Part shown: positions 1-9,359 of the stretch, one piece after another
How positions within the stretch are numbered: the first letter of the stretch is position 1
Layout of the letters: the number at the start of each line of letters is the position of its first letter
Assembly: GCA_946405515.1 (NCBI GenBank)
Contig: CAMJHM010000003.1
Location: 1 to 64,000, forward strand
Direction: 5' to 3'
Source of the DNA: an uncultured Fibrobacter sp.
GTDB taxonomy: Bacteria; Fibrobacterota; Fibrobacteria; Fibrobacterales; Fibrobacteraceae
DNA: 64,000 nucleotides
The notes under the pieces: model-generated
Database searches by the model: none
What the model saw: only the letters and a program-made list of their open reading frames with translations
What the model was told of the DNA's origin: nothing
Position numbers and translations under genes: made by a program

Positions 1-679
1 CAAGCGTCTTCACGCCGATATAGTCATCGATGATCGTAATGGACTTCTTCGCCATGCCGTAAATCTGCGTGTAGGCGACGTCGGCATCTAGCTTGCGACC
101 GTTCAGTATCAGGAAGTGCTTGTGGGTACTCGGATCCACGAAATTCTCCATGACTTTCTGGAGGTCTGTTTTCATAATGGAGACATCTTGGCGGATTTCG
201 GCTATTTCTTTTGTATTCTGAATCGTGTGGGCAGCGACCTGCGCAATACCGTCAGATTCGAGTAATAGGCGATTTTCATCAACAATATAGTCCTTCATCT
301 TTTTGAAAAGCCGAATGAGAGCCATACTCTGCTGAATTGCTAAATCGCCTTTTAACACACTCATAAGCATATAAACGCCTTGTTCTGTAAAGGCATAAGG
401 CAGCTTTCTCGTGCCGCCCCAACTTGATGTGCATTTTTTGCACATCAAGATTTGCATTTCTTCCTCGGTCAACTGAAATCGAAAATCTTCTGCAAATCGC
501 TCAATATTATTTTTTACCTGACGATTAAAAAATCTTGTTTCATACCCGTAAATTTCAGCCAAATCAGCGTCGAGCATCACCTTTACTCCGCGGATGGTAT
601 ATATCCGAGACTTGAGCAAGTTTTCGTCAATCAGTGAAAAGCCTGAATTTACTATAACCAATTCCGTCTTTTTCTTCAT
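1..679 (-). CDS. ORF6N domain-containing protein (C-terminus runs off the window)
   Basis: Manual minus-strand translation from ATG at 679: MKKKTELVIVNS...IYTIRGVKVMLDADLAEIYGYETRFFNRQVKNNIERF...RKLPYAFTEQGVYMLMSVLKG; characteristic ORF6N pattern. Confidence 0.8.
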   Translation of the reverse strand, partial: MKKKTELVIVNSGFSLIDENLLKSRIYTIRGVKVMLDADLAEIYGYETRFFNRQVKNNIERFAEDFRFQLTEEEMQILMCKKCTSSWGGTRKLPYAFTEQGVYMLMSVLKGDLAIQQSMALIRLFKKMKDYIVDENRLLLESDGIAQVAAHTIQNTKEIAEIRQDVSIMKTDLQKVMENFVDPSTHKHFLILNGRKLDADVAYTQIYGMAKKSITIIDDYIGVKTL

Positions 680-774
680 TTTGCCCCCTTTGCAAAAAAA
701 AATGGATCGCTCCGCTTGCACGGATAGCGATCCATAATACCACCTTTTCTGGTGTTGGGAGTAATATACAAAAA

Positions 775-1365
775 TTACACGAACACGACTTCGTTGCCGA
801 CGCGCGGAGATTCCGCGCGGTTCGGAAGGCCACTTTCCGTGTCGGCGTAGCCGATGGCAACGGAGGCGTACACGCGTTCGTCTTCGCGCAAGCCGAGGCC
901 ACGCAAGTATTCGAGGAGCGTCGGGTCTTCGTTCAGCCACTTGAGCTGATTGATGTAGCAACTGCCGAGGTCAAGCTCGTTCGCGGCAAGCATCATGTTC
1001 TCCACAGCGCAGGCGACATCGGCCATGTTGTTGCCGTATTCCTTTTTGTTCGCGACCACGATCAGCACAGGCGCCGTGTAGCAGAACGAGTAGTTCCCTT
1101 TGCGTGCGAGCGTGATGGAATTCTTAAGGCTCTTGTACAAGTCTTCGCGGAGCTCCATCGCGGCAAAGGCGGACTGCACGAGTTCCTTGAGTTTCGCAAT
1201 CACCGCAGCATCCGAAATCACGAAGAAGTGGTTGCTCTGCGCATTGCCGCCGGTAGGCCCGAACTGGCCTGCCTCGACAATCTGCTTCAACTTCTCGAGT
1301 TCGACAGGCTGAGCATTGAACTTGCGAGTACTGCGACGTGTGCGTATTGCTTCAAGCGTGTTCAT
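775..1365 (-). CDS. nitroreductase family protein
   Basis: MNTLEAIRTRRSTRKFNAQPVELEKLKQIVEAGQFGPTGGNAQSNHFFVI; nitroreductase N-terminal pattern. The listed ORF start at 1464 is probably too far upstream. Confidence 0.88.
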   Translation of the reverse strand: MNTLEAIRTRRSTRKFNAQPVELEKLKQIVEAGQFGPTGGNAQSNHFFVISDAAVIAKLKELVQSAFAAMELREDLYKSLKNSITLARKGNYSFCYTAPVLIVVANKKEYGNNMADVACAVENMMLAANELDLGSCYINQLKWLNEDPTLLEYLRGLGLREDERVYASVAIGYADTESGLPNRAESPRVGNEVVFV

Positions 1366-1366
1366 A

Positions 1367-2737
1367 CTACTTATCCAGCGGGAGCACGAGAATACGCGAG
1401 TTACGCTTCTGGTTGTAGTTGTCCCGCTTGCTCTTGGGCAAATCCTCAACCGTGCCGTCCTCAAATCCGAACGGGTAGAACCAGTCGAGCGCCTGCGTCG
1501 TGAGCAGGAACAATTTCTTGTAGCCCTTCATGCGCCCAATAGAAATCAGGTGCCGTACAATCGCGTCGCCGATGCCCGACTTGCGGTAGTTCGCGCCCAC
1601 GGCAATGCCCGCAATTTCGGCCATGCCGTCTTCGAAGGCGTGCAACGCACCGCAGCCGTGGATGCTGTTGTCGATGCTGTACACCACGTAGTCCTTGAGC
1701 TTTTCGGAAATGCTTTCCTGCGTACGCGGCACCAGGTAGCCCTTCGCAATGTAGTCCTGCATAATCCGGAGGATATCCGGAATATCTTCGATGTTCGCGG
1801 GCCGGATACTGGAGTACTGGTTCGCGTACACCATGGTACCGTCGCCCCGCGCGCTGAAGACTTCCTGCAGCACACTGCCCTGGAATTCACCACTCAGCAA
1901 GTGGACACGATTCGCGCCCGCCTCGCAAGCATGGATGGCGTTCATCAGGTAATCCATCTGCGCAAAATTCAACACGTCGGAATTGAGTTCCAACAGTTCC
2001 TTGGCCTGGTCCACGTCCAAAGCCGAAATCACGCCCGACTCGGTGGGTTCCAGGTACTTGGTGTTCTTGCCGGTCACGAGCCCCTTGAGCTTGATACCGT
2101 TCTCGTTACCGATGAAGAACAGCTTGCCCACCTTCATGTACTTGCAAATCTCGGTCGCAAGTTCGGTAGAACTGATGTTGTACGCATGCCCGAGCTTGTT
2201 CCAGCCAATCGGCGGAATGATGGGCACGAACTTCTCGTCCAAAAGCTGTTCGAGGATGTCGCGCTGGATGCGTTCGATCCGGCCCGTCCTCATGTAGTCC
2301 ACGCCGTCGATAACGCCGAGGCTCCGCGCCAGCACCCAGTTGCCCTGGATGCCGCTCAGGCCGCTCGCCGTGAGGTGGCTCATGATGCGCTGGGCAACGC
2401 CCAAAGACGCCTGCTCGATAAGGGGCAGGGCTTCTTCGCTCGTAAGCCGCACGCCGTCGTGGAACTTGGACTCGATTTCCCAGGCCTTGAGCTGTGCGTC
2501 GATACTCTTGCGCGTCCCGGGCACGATAATAATACGGATACCCGCCTTGTGCAACAGGGCGATATCTCGCATGAGCACCGGGAACAGAGGGTGGTCCATG
2601 AGGCTGTCATCAATCTTCAAGATGAAGAGCTGGCCCTTGAACCGGTCCATGTAACCGAAGACTTCCCGGATGAACCCGGCAACTTCGAAGTGCTGAGAGT
2701 AAAAATCAGACGCAGACTTGTTCATGGTTGCAACCAT
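1367..2737 (-). CDS. argA: N-acetylglutamate synthase (amino-acid kinase + GNAT domains)
   Basis: 456 aa; kinase-like N-terminus and C-terminal GNAT (IAGIAVGANYRKSGIGDAIVRHLISIGRMKGYKKLFLLT). Confidence 0.85.
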   Translation of the reverse strand: MVATMNKSASDFYSQHFEVAGFIREVFGYMDRFKGQLFILKIDDSLMDHPLFPVLMRDIALLHKAGIRIIIVPGTRKSIDAQLKAWEIESKFHDGVRLTSEEALPLIEQASLGVAQRIMSHLTASGLSGIQGNWVLARSLGVIDGVDYMRTGRIERIQRDILEQLLDEKFVPIIPPIGWNKLGHAYNISSTELATEICKYMKVGKLFFIGNENGIKLKGLVTGKNTKYLEPTESGVISALDVDQAKELLELNSDVLNFAQMDYLMNAIHACEAGANRVHLLSGEFQGSVLQEVFSARGDGTMVYANQYSSIRPANIEDIPDILRIMQDYIAKGYLVPRTQESISEKLKDYVVYSIDNSIHGCGALHAFEDGMAEIAGIAVGANYRKSGIGDAIVRHLISIGRMKGYKKLFLLTTQALDWFYPFGFEDGTVEDLPKSKRDNYNQKRNSRILVLPLDK

Positions 2738-2740
2738 AAA

Positions 2741-3598
2741 TTAATTCTTGGTAGCGGGTTTCGCCGCAGGGTCTGCCGGAGCAGCCGCCGGGGCGGCAGC
2801 CGAATCCGCCGGAGCACTGGCTGCAGGCTGCGGTTCCGGATTTTCAGCATAGACCTTCAAAAGATGAACTTCGAACACGAGGAGCGAGTTCGCCGGAATT
2901 GAGGGAGGAACGCCTTCTTCACCATAGGCGAGAGCACTCGGAATCCAGGCCTTCACCTTTTCCCCTTCCTTCATGACCATCAAGAGGTCTTGCCAACCTT
3001 CGATGACGGCACTCACCGGAAATTCCAGGGGTTCGCCACGCTTGACGCTATTGTCAAACTCCGTCCCGTTGAGCAAAGCACCCACGTAATGCACCTGGAC
3101 CTTGTCCGATGCCTTGGGTGTAAGTCCAGTTCCAGTCATTATAACCTTATACTGTACGCCCTTCGGGGTCGTCTTCACTGTAGAATCCAGAATATTTTTC
3201 GCCAAGAACTGGGCCTGTTCCTCGAGAGACTTCTTCGCGGCAGCCTTTTCCTCGGCATCCTTCTGCTGCTGCATGCGCAAAAGCAGGTCCTGTAGTGCCG
3301 CCTCAGCCGCGGAATCGCTCATCAAAGGAGTTTTCGTCGAATCCATCTGGTCGTCAATGGCTTTTTTAACCAAATCCATCCGCAACGGGACATTCACGGC
3401 AGCAATCGCCCGGCCCAAGTCTTTACCCAAAGCATAGCTGTAACGATCCTGGTCGGTAATCAGGGTGTCTAGGCGAGCAGGTGCCTGCACCGCAGTGGAA
3501 TCGGCCGAAGCAGGTTCAACAGCCGGTTTCTGGGAGCCGCCGCAGGCAAAAAGACCTGCACAAACGGCAAGAGCGGAGGACTTGCATATTATATTCAT
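2741..3598 (-). CDS. FKBP-type peptidyl-prolyl cis-trans isomerase, lipoprotein
   Basis: Lipobox LFACGG; VQYKVIMTGTGLTPKASDKVQVHYVGALLNGTEFDNSVKRGEPLEFPVSAVIEGWQDLLMVMKEGEKVKAWIPSALAYGEEG. Confidence 0.92.
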   Translation of the reverse strand: MNIICKSSALAVCAGLFACGGSQKPAVEPASADSTAVQAPARLDTLITDQDRYSYALGKDLGRAIAAVNVPLRMDLVKKAIDDQMDSTKTPLMSDSAAEAALQDLLLRMQQQKDAEEKAAAKKSLEEQAQFLAKNILDSTVKTTPKGVQYKVIMTGTGLTPKASDKVQVHYVGALLNGTEFDNSVKRGEPLEFPVSAVIEGWQDLLMVMKEGEKVKAWIPSALAYGEEGVPPSIPANSLLVFEVHLLKVYAENPEPQPAASAPADSAAAPAAAPADPAAKPATKN

Positions 3599-3853
3599 TT
3601 TTCCCTCGAACATGGTTAGAATCACCCAAATTTCACACTATAAATGTAGGATAATATATGATGTTCGTCACAATGAAACCAAAATGATGGTTAAAAAAAC
3701 AATACCAACCGCATTTTTTTTCAAAAAATCGGCATTTCCGTGAGTTAAAACACGCAAAAAGCACAAACGTAAACAAAATTCAACAAACCCCTTTGATTTT
3801 TGTAACTTTTTTCTATCTTTAGTAGTGGATTGGGTTTTTTAAAGGAAAAAACC

Positions 3854-4102
3854 ATGTACAACAATTTTGCACACATCATCGAAAATGCGACAAGCCAGAA
3901 GCGTTTGTTCGATTCCTCGATTGAAAGCGTGAAAGACCTGTTGGACCAATCCGTCCAGGGCTCAGTCGAGAATCCTGAAAACATTCACAAGGTGGAATTC
4001 GCCCGCACCGGGTTCCGCACTGGGTGGCTCCGTGGTTCCCTTTCGTACCCGTGGGTCGTTGTTTGCATCATTGTCCCCGCAGTGCTTGACACCCTGATCT
4101 AA
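3854..4102 (+). CDS. small hypothetical protein with C-terminal hydrophobic segment
   Basis: ORF from ATG at 3854 (MYNNFAHIIENATSQKRLFDSS...), followed by a strong terminator. Confidence 0.6.
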   Translation: MYNNFAHIIENATSQKRLFDSSIESVKDLLDQSVQGSVENPENIHKVEFARTGFRTGWLRGSLSYPWVVVCIIVPAVLDTLI

Positions 4103-4153
4103 CCGAGAGGTTGGGTCGGCAAGTTAACACGGCGAAAGCGTTTCACCTTTATT

Positions 4154-4176
4154 AGCCCCTTTGGGGGCTTTTTTTT
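4154..4176 (+). terminator. rho-independent terminator
   Basis: agcccc-tttg-ggggct stem followed by a run of T. Confidence 0.85.
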
Positions 4177-4237
4177 ATTCCCAGAATATCTATCTTTGTT
4201 TCCGAAAAACGGGTAAAAACGCCCTAACGGAGACCTT

Positions 4238-5077
4238 ATGGCAGCACTCATCCTCGACGGCAAGGCCCTCGCCAAGACCACTGAAGAAGAACTCAGCGCC
4301 CGCGTGGCGAAACTCAAGGAAAAGACGGGCAAGACCCCGATTTTGGCCACCATCCTGGTGGGCGACGACCCAGCCAGTGCCACCTACGTCAAGATGAAGG
4401 GCAACGCCTGCGCCCGCGTGGGTATGGAAAGCATCCGCGTGGTGCTCCCCAAGAACACCACCACCGAGGAACTCCTCAACAAAATCCAAGAACTGAACGA
4501 CAACCGCGACGTACACGGCATTCTGCTGCAGCACCCGGTCCCGCGCCACATCGACGAACGCGCCGCTTTCGAAGCCATCGATGCCCGTAAAGACGTGGAC
4601 GGTGTGACCTGCCTCGGTTTTGGCCGCATGGCGATGGGCGAACCCGCCTACGGTTGCGCGACTCCTGCCGGAATCATGCGCCTTTTGAAGGCCTACAACA
4701 TCCCGCTTGCCGGCAAACACGCCGTAGTCGTCGGCCGCAGCGCCATTCTGGGCAAGCCGATGGCGATGATGCTTTTGAACGCCGACTGCACCGTGACCAT
4801 CTGCCACAGCAAGACGCAGAACCTCCCCGAATTCGTGAAACAGGCCGACATCCTCGTGGGTGCGGTCGGCAAACCCGAGTTCATCAAAAAGGAATGGATC
4901 AAGCAGGGCGCGGTCGTGGTCGACGCCGGTTACCATCCGGGTGGCGTCGGCGACATCGAGAAGGGTCTCGACGACGTGGCATCCGCCTACACGCCGGTCC
5001 CCGGTGGCGTGGGCCCCATGACCATCAACACGCTCATCTACCAGAGCGTGGAAAGCGGTGAAAAGTATTTGGGATAG
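4238..5077 (+). CDS. folD: bifunctional methylenetetrahydrofolate dehydrogenase / cyclohydrolase
   Basis: [54 protein letters not shown]-like; [45 protein letters not shown]. Confidence 0.97.
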   Translation: MAALILDGKALAKTTEEELSARVAKLKEKTGKTPILATILVGDDPASATYVKMKGNACARVGMESIRVVLPKNTTTEELLNKIQELNDNRDVHGILLQHPVPRHIDERAAFEAIDARKDVDGVTCLGFGRMAMGEPAYGCATPAGIMRLLKAYNIPLAGKHAVVVGRSAILGKPMAMMLLNADCTVTICHSKTQNLPEFVKQADILVGAVGKPEFIKKEWIKQGAVVVDAGYHPGGVGDIEKGLDDVASAYTPVPGGVGPMTINTLIYQSVESGEKYLG

Positions 5078-5081
5078 GCTC

Positions 5082-5105
5082 GAGGCGCGAGGCGCGAGGC
5101 GCGAG
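5082..5105. repeat. heptamer tandem repeat (gaggcgc)x3.4
   Basis: Direct reading: gaggcgc gaggcgc gaggcgc gag. Confidence 0.9.
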
Positions 5106-5173
5106 CAATGAGCGGTGAGGCTAGGGTCTCACACCTCATAGCCCCTAGATCCTAATCTCTAGATTCTCTGACG

Positions 5174-5207
5174 GAGATTGCTTCAGGGCTTCGCCCCTCG
5201 CAATGAC
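5174..5207. repeat. dispersed palindromic element (GAGATTGCTTC...TCGCAATGAC type)
   Basis: gagattgcttcagggcttcgcccctcgcaatgac; a second related copy lies at 23486-23515. Confidence 0.8.
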
Positions 5208-5257
5208 AAACCTGCTGCCTCCCAACCACTAATCACTGCTTACTGTCTACTTCCTAC

Positions 5258-6028
5258 TTACCCTTTCCTCTTATACCCGCTCAGGCCGAGCAGAATCAGG
5301 GCCGGGGTGTAGAAATACCACACAAAGTTATTTGCAACCGTAGCGACAATTTCTTGGACGCTATGGTCATCGCCCGTAGCTAGCGAAAGGCCAACGCAAG
5401 CGTCGCAGCAGAAGAACAAAATCATGCCACGCTTGATATTCCGCGCGTTCTTTTCAGGAAAGTACCCCTTCTTGGGCACCTTGCAAGCGACAATCAGCGA
5501 GCAGATGAGGAACGCGCCGTAGGTGGCGACAATTGGGACCGTCGGGCCCTCGAAAATGCGGAACAGGTGCAGCGCGTTCGCGATGAACATCACCCCGAAC
5601 GGGATGCACAGAATCCACGGAGAACTGTTGTCCGTGTCGCTCGTGCGCGTATGGCGGTAAATGAACAAGGCCTGCACCACCATGAAGAAGCAGATGCCGA
5701 GCAACGTGTAGTCACTGCGGTGGTCCAAAAAATGGGAATAGTTGTGCAGAATCTTGAGGCAGAAGTCTGCGCACAAGGCCATCGCGAAACCGGCCTGTAG
5801 AAAGTTGCGGTCGCGTCTGCACAGGCAGTTACCGCCAATGAAGAACACGATAACCGTCATGATGCCGGTAACCGCAAACTTGGCGATATTCTGGTAGTTG
5901 CTGCTTTCGACGAGGCATTGCTCGACGGCGCCGCAGCGGTAAAACACGAGCCAGTCCATCACGAAAAACGTGATCATGAGGACACTGACGAGAATTAAAA
6001 GCAAAGTAATGAGAGTTTTCTTGTTCAT
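5258..6028 (-). CDS. polytopic membrane protein, possibly YhhN-like
   Basis: Multiple hydrophobic segments over ~256 aa; family assignment is tentative. Confidence 0.55.
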   Translation of the reverse strand: MNKKTLITLLLILVSVLMITFFVMDWLVFYRCGAVEQCLVESSNYQNIAKFAVTGIMTVIVFFIGGNCLCRRDRNFLQAGFAMALCADFCLKILHNYSHFLDHRSDYTLLGICFFMVVQALFIYRHTRTSDTDNSSPWILCIPFGVMFIANALHLFRIFEGPTVPIVATYGAFLICSLIVACKVPKKGYFPEKNARNIKRGMILFFCCDACVGLSLATGDDHSVQEIVATVANNFVWYFYTPALILLGLSGYKRKG

Positions 6029-6076
6029 GCAATTTAATATAAGCAATCTATGTCAAATTCGCAACAAGAAATCTTT

Positions 6077-8068
6077 TTAATATCGAACAATTCCTTCGAA
6101 CAAACGCATGCCCGACCTGTCGAGAATCTGGACAACATAGTATCCGCGCGGTTGGGCAGGGCCCATTTGGACAATCCCGTCCCCGACAAATTCAGCCGTT
6201 TTCACAGGAATCCCCTGCATGTCGTACATACGGAACACAGTCCATCCGCCGTTTGTGCCCGTCACCCGAATCCCGTCTCCGAATCTGTAGGCACGGACAA
6301 GGGAAGCGAGCCGCACGTTTTTGAAGGAAGTTGTCGATGTGTCCTCGGGAGGTTTCTCGACATAGGGATGATCCGGGTCGTCCACCACGACCTTGACCTT
6401 CAATTCCGTCTCGCAACCCGACGGGTTCACATACTTGCCCGTGTAGATTCCGCTCTTTGTCCCGTCCATGTTCTTGAAGCGGGCTTCACGGCCCAGGTAA
6501 TAGTAGTCATTCGGGCCGGTCCAGCTCCAGCGACCGCCCTCGTACGGATGCGGGCCAATCACCAGGGAATCGCCCTTCTTGAGCGAGACTTCCGTCGCCT
6601 CGTCCCAGTCACCATTGTGGATCTTCACGTAAGAGATGACCTCCGACGGAGTGCAGTCCGTCCCTTCCACATCCGCGACAACCATCGTCGTGACGGTATT
6701 CGACTTCGCCGTCATCGCAAGCGAAGTACCGCTGATGGCGATATCGTCAGCCGGCTTGAGGCTGCCCGGCAGCTCAAAGCGCACGACCTTCGCGGTTGTC
6801 CCTAACTTCTTGAACTTGCTCAAGTCAAAGTTGTACTTCACGTCGCTGCTGCCGCTGTTCCGCACGACGATGACCAGCGCCCCGTCGGGGCGCAGAGCGG
6901 CAACCGTGTTGCCGTTGTCGCTATCGATAATGCGCGAACCCGGGCGAATGTAGCGGCTGAACGCAGCGTGCATGTAGTAGCGCGGCATGTACGAGAATGT
7001 CTGCTTCTTGTGGTCCGCCTTGATTGAACGCCAGTTCTCGGCGGGGTCGGCAATCTGCCAATCCACCCAGGCCTCGGCCTTCAGGTCGCGCAAGTCCTGG
7101 ATGATGACGTTCGCCATCCAAAGCGCGATATGCTCGTCGCCGTCCTTGCTCAGCGGGCCCGTCTCAGACTGCCAAAGGCGCTTGTCCATGCTGAAGGCGC
7201 GGTTGTAAAGTTGCTTGCGGTAGCTGCCGTCGGAATAGCTGTGCGTGTTCACCTGGCCCAAATAAGAAAGCGCCTCGGAGGTGTAGTTGCCCAGCTGGTC
7301 GTGAGCCTGCTTGATGGACGTCTCATCAGCCGCACTCACAGACGTTTCCGGGAAGAGCCCCTTCTTCTTGAGAGCCTTGCCCAGTTCCACAATCATCTTG
7401 GACTGGTTGTTCTTGAAGCCGCAACCCTCCTGGCCACCGTTGGATTTCCACCAGCCGGCGCTGGGTTCGTTGAACGGCTCGACCGTACGGAACGTGAGCC
7501 CCCATTCCGTCTTGAAATGGAGCGCCACCTCGGAAAGATAATCCGCAAAGTCGTCGAAGTAATCTTCTTTCAAGTTGTCGGAACCGTCGTTACTGCCCGA
7601 GACGCAGCCGCTCTTGGTCATCCACCACGGAGGGGAATTGCTGAACGCCTCAAAAATCGGATCCTTGACCATCTTGTTGAGGCTGAGGGCGACGCCGCGC
7701 TGAGCGGGGTCGGCCGTCCAGTCAAAGTCGCCCTTCTCGGTCGGCTTGTAACCGGGAACCTTGCCGCCGCCGTCACCTTTCGTAAGGTGATTGTGACCAG
7801 GCTGGTCCCCGCCGCCAACGTTGTAACGGAAAATATTGTAACCCAAGCCCGTGTCGGGGTCGGCGACGGCACCCAGGAACTTGTCGCGGTTCGCCTCATC
7901 CCAGGCACCCACAAGAACAGCCCACCAGCAGAGGCTCGTGCCCCAGCCCTCGAAAACCTGGTACTTCTTAGACGGGTCGACAACGACCTTCGTCTGCGCG
8001 AAGGCGTTCGTGCAGAAGCATACCCCAAGAAACGAGGCAAAAACGAGACCTTTCAAGAAAGAATCCAT
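6077..8068 (-). CDS. secreted glycoside hydrolase family 30-like enzyme
   Basis: Signal peptide; VFEGWGTSLCWWAVLVG...YNIFRYNVGGGDQPGH...FEAFSNSPPWWMTKSG...TVEPFNEPSAGWWKSNGGQEGC...LWQSETGPLS, typical GH30 layout with candidate catalytic Glu residues; C-terminal extension. Confidence 0.85.
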   Translation of the reverse strand: MDSFLKGLVFASFLGVCFCTNAFAQTKVVVDPSKKYQVFEGWGTSLCWWAVLVGAWDEANRDKFLGAVADPDTGLGYNIFRYNVGGGDQPGHNHLTKGDGGGKVPGYKPTEKGDFDWTADPAQRGVALSLNKMVKDPIFEAFSNSPPWWMTKSGCVSGSNDGSDNLKEDYFDDFADYLSEVALHFKTEWGLTFRTVEPFNEPSAGWWKSNGGQEGCGFKNNQSKMIVELGKALKKKGLFPETSVSAADETSIKQAHDQLGNYTSEALSYLGQVNTHSYSDGSYRKQLYNRAFSMDKRLWQSETGPLSKDGDEHIALWMANVIIQDLRDLKAEAWVDWQIADPAENWRSIKADHKKQTFSYMPRYYMHAAFSRYIRPGSRIIDSDNGNTVAALRPDGALVIVVRNSGSSDVKYNFDLSKFKKLGTTAKVVRFELPGSLKPADDIAISGTSLAMTAKSNTVTTMVVADVEGTDCTPSEVISYVKIHNGDWDEATEVSLKKGDSLVIGPHPYEGGRWSWTGPNDYYYLGREARFKNMDGTKSGIYTGKYVNPSGCETELKVKVVVDDPDHPYVEKPPEDTSTTSFKNVRLASLVRAYRFGDGIRVTGTNGGWTVFRMYDMQGIPVKTAEFVGDGIVQMGPAQPRGYYVVQILDRSGMRLFEGIVRY

Positions 8069-8163
8069 AAGACCAACTCCATTTGTTCCCTGTTAACCCA
8101 AAGATGCTTTAAATATATCTTCTGAAAGGCAAAAAAACAATCGCGGACTCGGACGAAAAACGA

Positions 8164-8190
8164 AATGGCAGGCCGAAGCCCGCCATTTTT
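8164..8190 (-). terminator. hairpin in the intergenic region after glk
   Basis: aatggcaggc-cgaa-gcccgccatt inverted repeat with a T run on the + strand; direction uncertain. Confidence 0.5.
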
Positions 8191-8210
8191 GCAAAGATTA
8201 GGTAAACCCG

Positions 8211-9278
8211 CTACTTCTGCAGATTCAAACTTGCATTCGCGGCGCCGTACAGGCTGATGCTGTAATCCTTGATGATGTACACCGGAATCTTGTTCAAAAG
8301 CGGACGGATGTTCGGGTTGTAATTCTTCTCGAACCACTGCATGAACAGGTTGTCGCGTTCGAGCCAGCGCAAATCCTTCTGCACCGTACCACCAGCCAGA
8401 TAGAGGCCACCCAGCGGCAAGAACAACGTAGAAGCGTCGCTTGCAAAGCGGGCGAGCATCTTCACGAACAGGCGCATCATCTCGGCAGCCACCGGGTCGG
8501 TATCGCTGGCGCGGCTGATATACTTGGGGCGATCGTTCGGTTCCGTTTCTTCAATCTTCTTGAAGGCTTCGTTGTCGGGAACGCCGCGAGTTTCCTTCCA
8601 CCATTCGTACATGTTGCGAAGTCCCATGCCCGAGACGAGCGGTTCCACGCCCGGCACGGTGCCAATCTTCTTTTCCATGTAGTCGTGGAATTCCTGGGAA
8701 TCCTTGTCGAACGGGGCAAACGTAGAATGCCCACCTTCGGAGCAGGCCGGAATGTACTTCTCGCCGTCGAAAGCGAGGAAGCCAACGCCCATGCCGGTAC
8801 CCGGACCGATGACCGCCTTGGTCGCCTTCTGCGGAGCGGGCTGGCTGCCGTCGGTATGCGTGAGCTTGAAAATCTGCTTGGGGTCGTCCACGGCGAGGGT
8901 CGGGATGCCGTAGCTGATGGCCATGAAGTCGTTGATGACAAGCGTCGGGATGCCGGTCGCCGCGGTAAGGGCTTCGCCGTCAACGCACCACGGGAGGTTC
9001 GTCATCACACACTTGTTGCAACCCACAGGGCCAGCGGCGCTGATGCAGATGTGGCTCGGCTTCAGGGCAGCATTGCTCTCGGCCGCAATCTTGAGCGTTT
9101 CGCGGATGGGCGCTTCGAGGCCGTCGATGTCCTTGGAGGGGCACACCGTTTCAAGAATCAGGGTAAACTTGCCGTCCTTGTAGCCGACCAGGCCAAGGTT
9201 CGTGTTGGTACCACCAATATCGCCCGCCAGCACAAGGCGGTCAAACTTCGCATCGGGATTAAGCCATTTAATTTCCAT
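8211..9278 (-). CDS. glk: glucokinase
   Basis: DRLVLAGDIGGTNTNLGLVG; GPVGCNKCVMTNLPWCVDGEAL; VIGPGTGMGVGFLAFDGEKYIPACSEGGHSTFAP; PF02685-type. Confidence 0.9.
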   Translation of the reverse strand: MEIKWLNPDAKFDRLVLAGDIGGTNTNLGLVGYKDGKFTLILETVCPSKDIDGLEAPIRETLKIAAESNAALKPSHICISAAGPVGCNKCVMTNLPWCVDGEALTAATGIPTLVINDFMAISYGIPTLAVDDPKQIFKLTHTDGSQPAPQKATKAVIGPGTGMGVGFLAFDGEKYIPACSEGGHSTFAPFDKDSQEFHDYMEKKIGTVPGVEPLVSGMGLRNMYEWWKETRGVPDNEAFKKIEETEPNDRPKYISRASDTDPVAAEMMRLFVKMLARFASDASTLFLPLGGLYLAGGTVQKDLRWLERDNLFMQWFEKNYNPNIRPLLNKIPVYIIKDYSISLYGAANASLNLQK

Positions 9279-9359
9279 AATAAAACCTCGTTTTGCATTT
9301 TGAATATAGGAAAAAAAGATTATTTTATTATGGCAGGAACCTGTGGCAAAGAGGAATAA

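Noticed and set aside
1316-2902. 528-aa + strand ORF opposite argA
   Set aside because: Antisense to a well-supported gene; composition and lack of motifs indicate a high-GC shadow ORF.
7130-8125. 331-aa + strand ORF opposite the GH30-like gene
   Set aside because: Antisense shadow of a coding region with strong family motifs.
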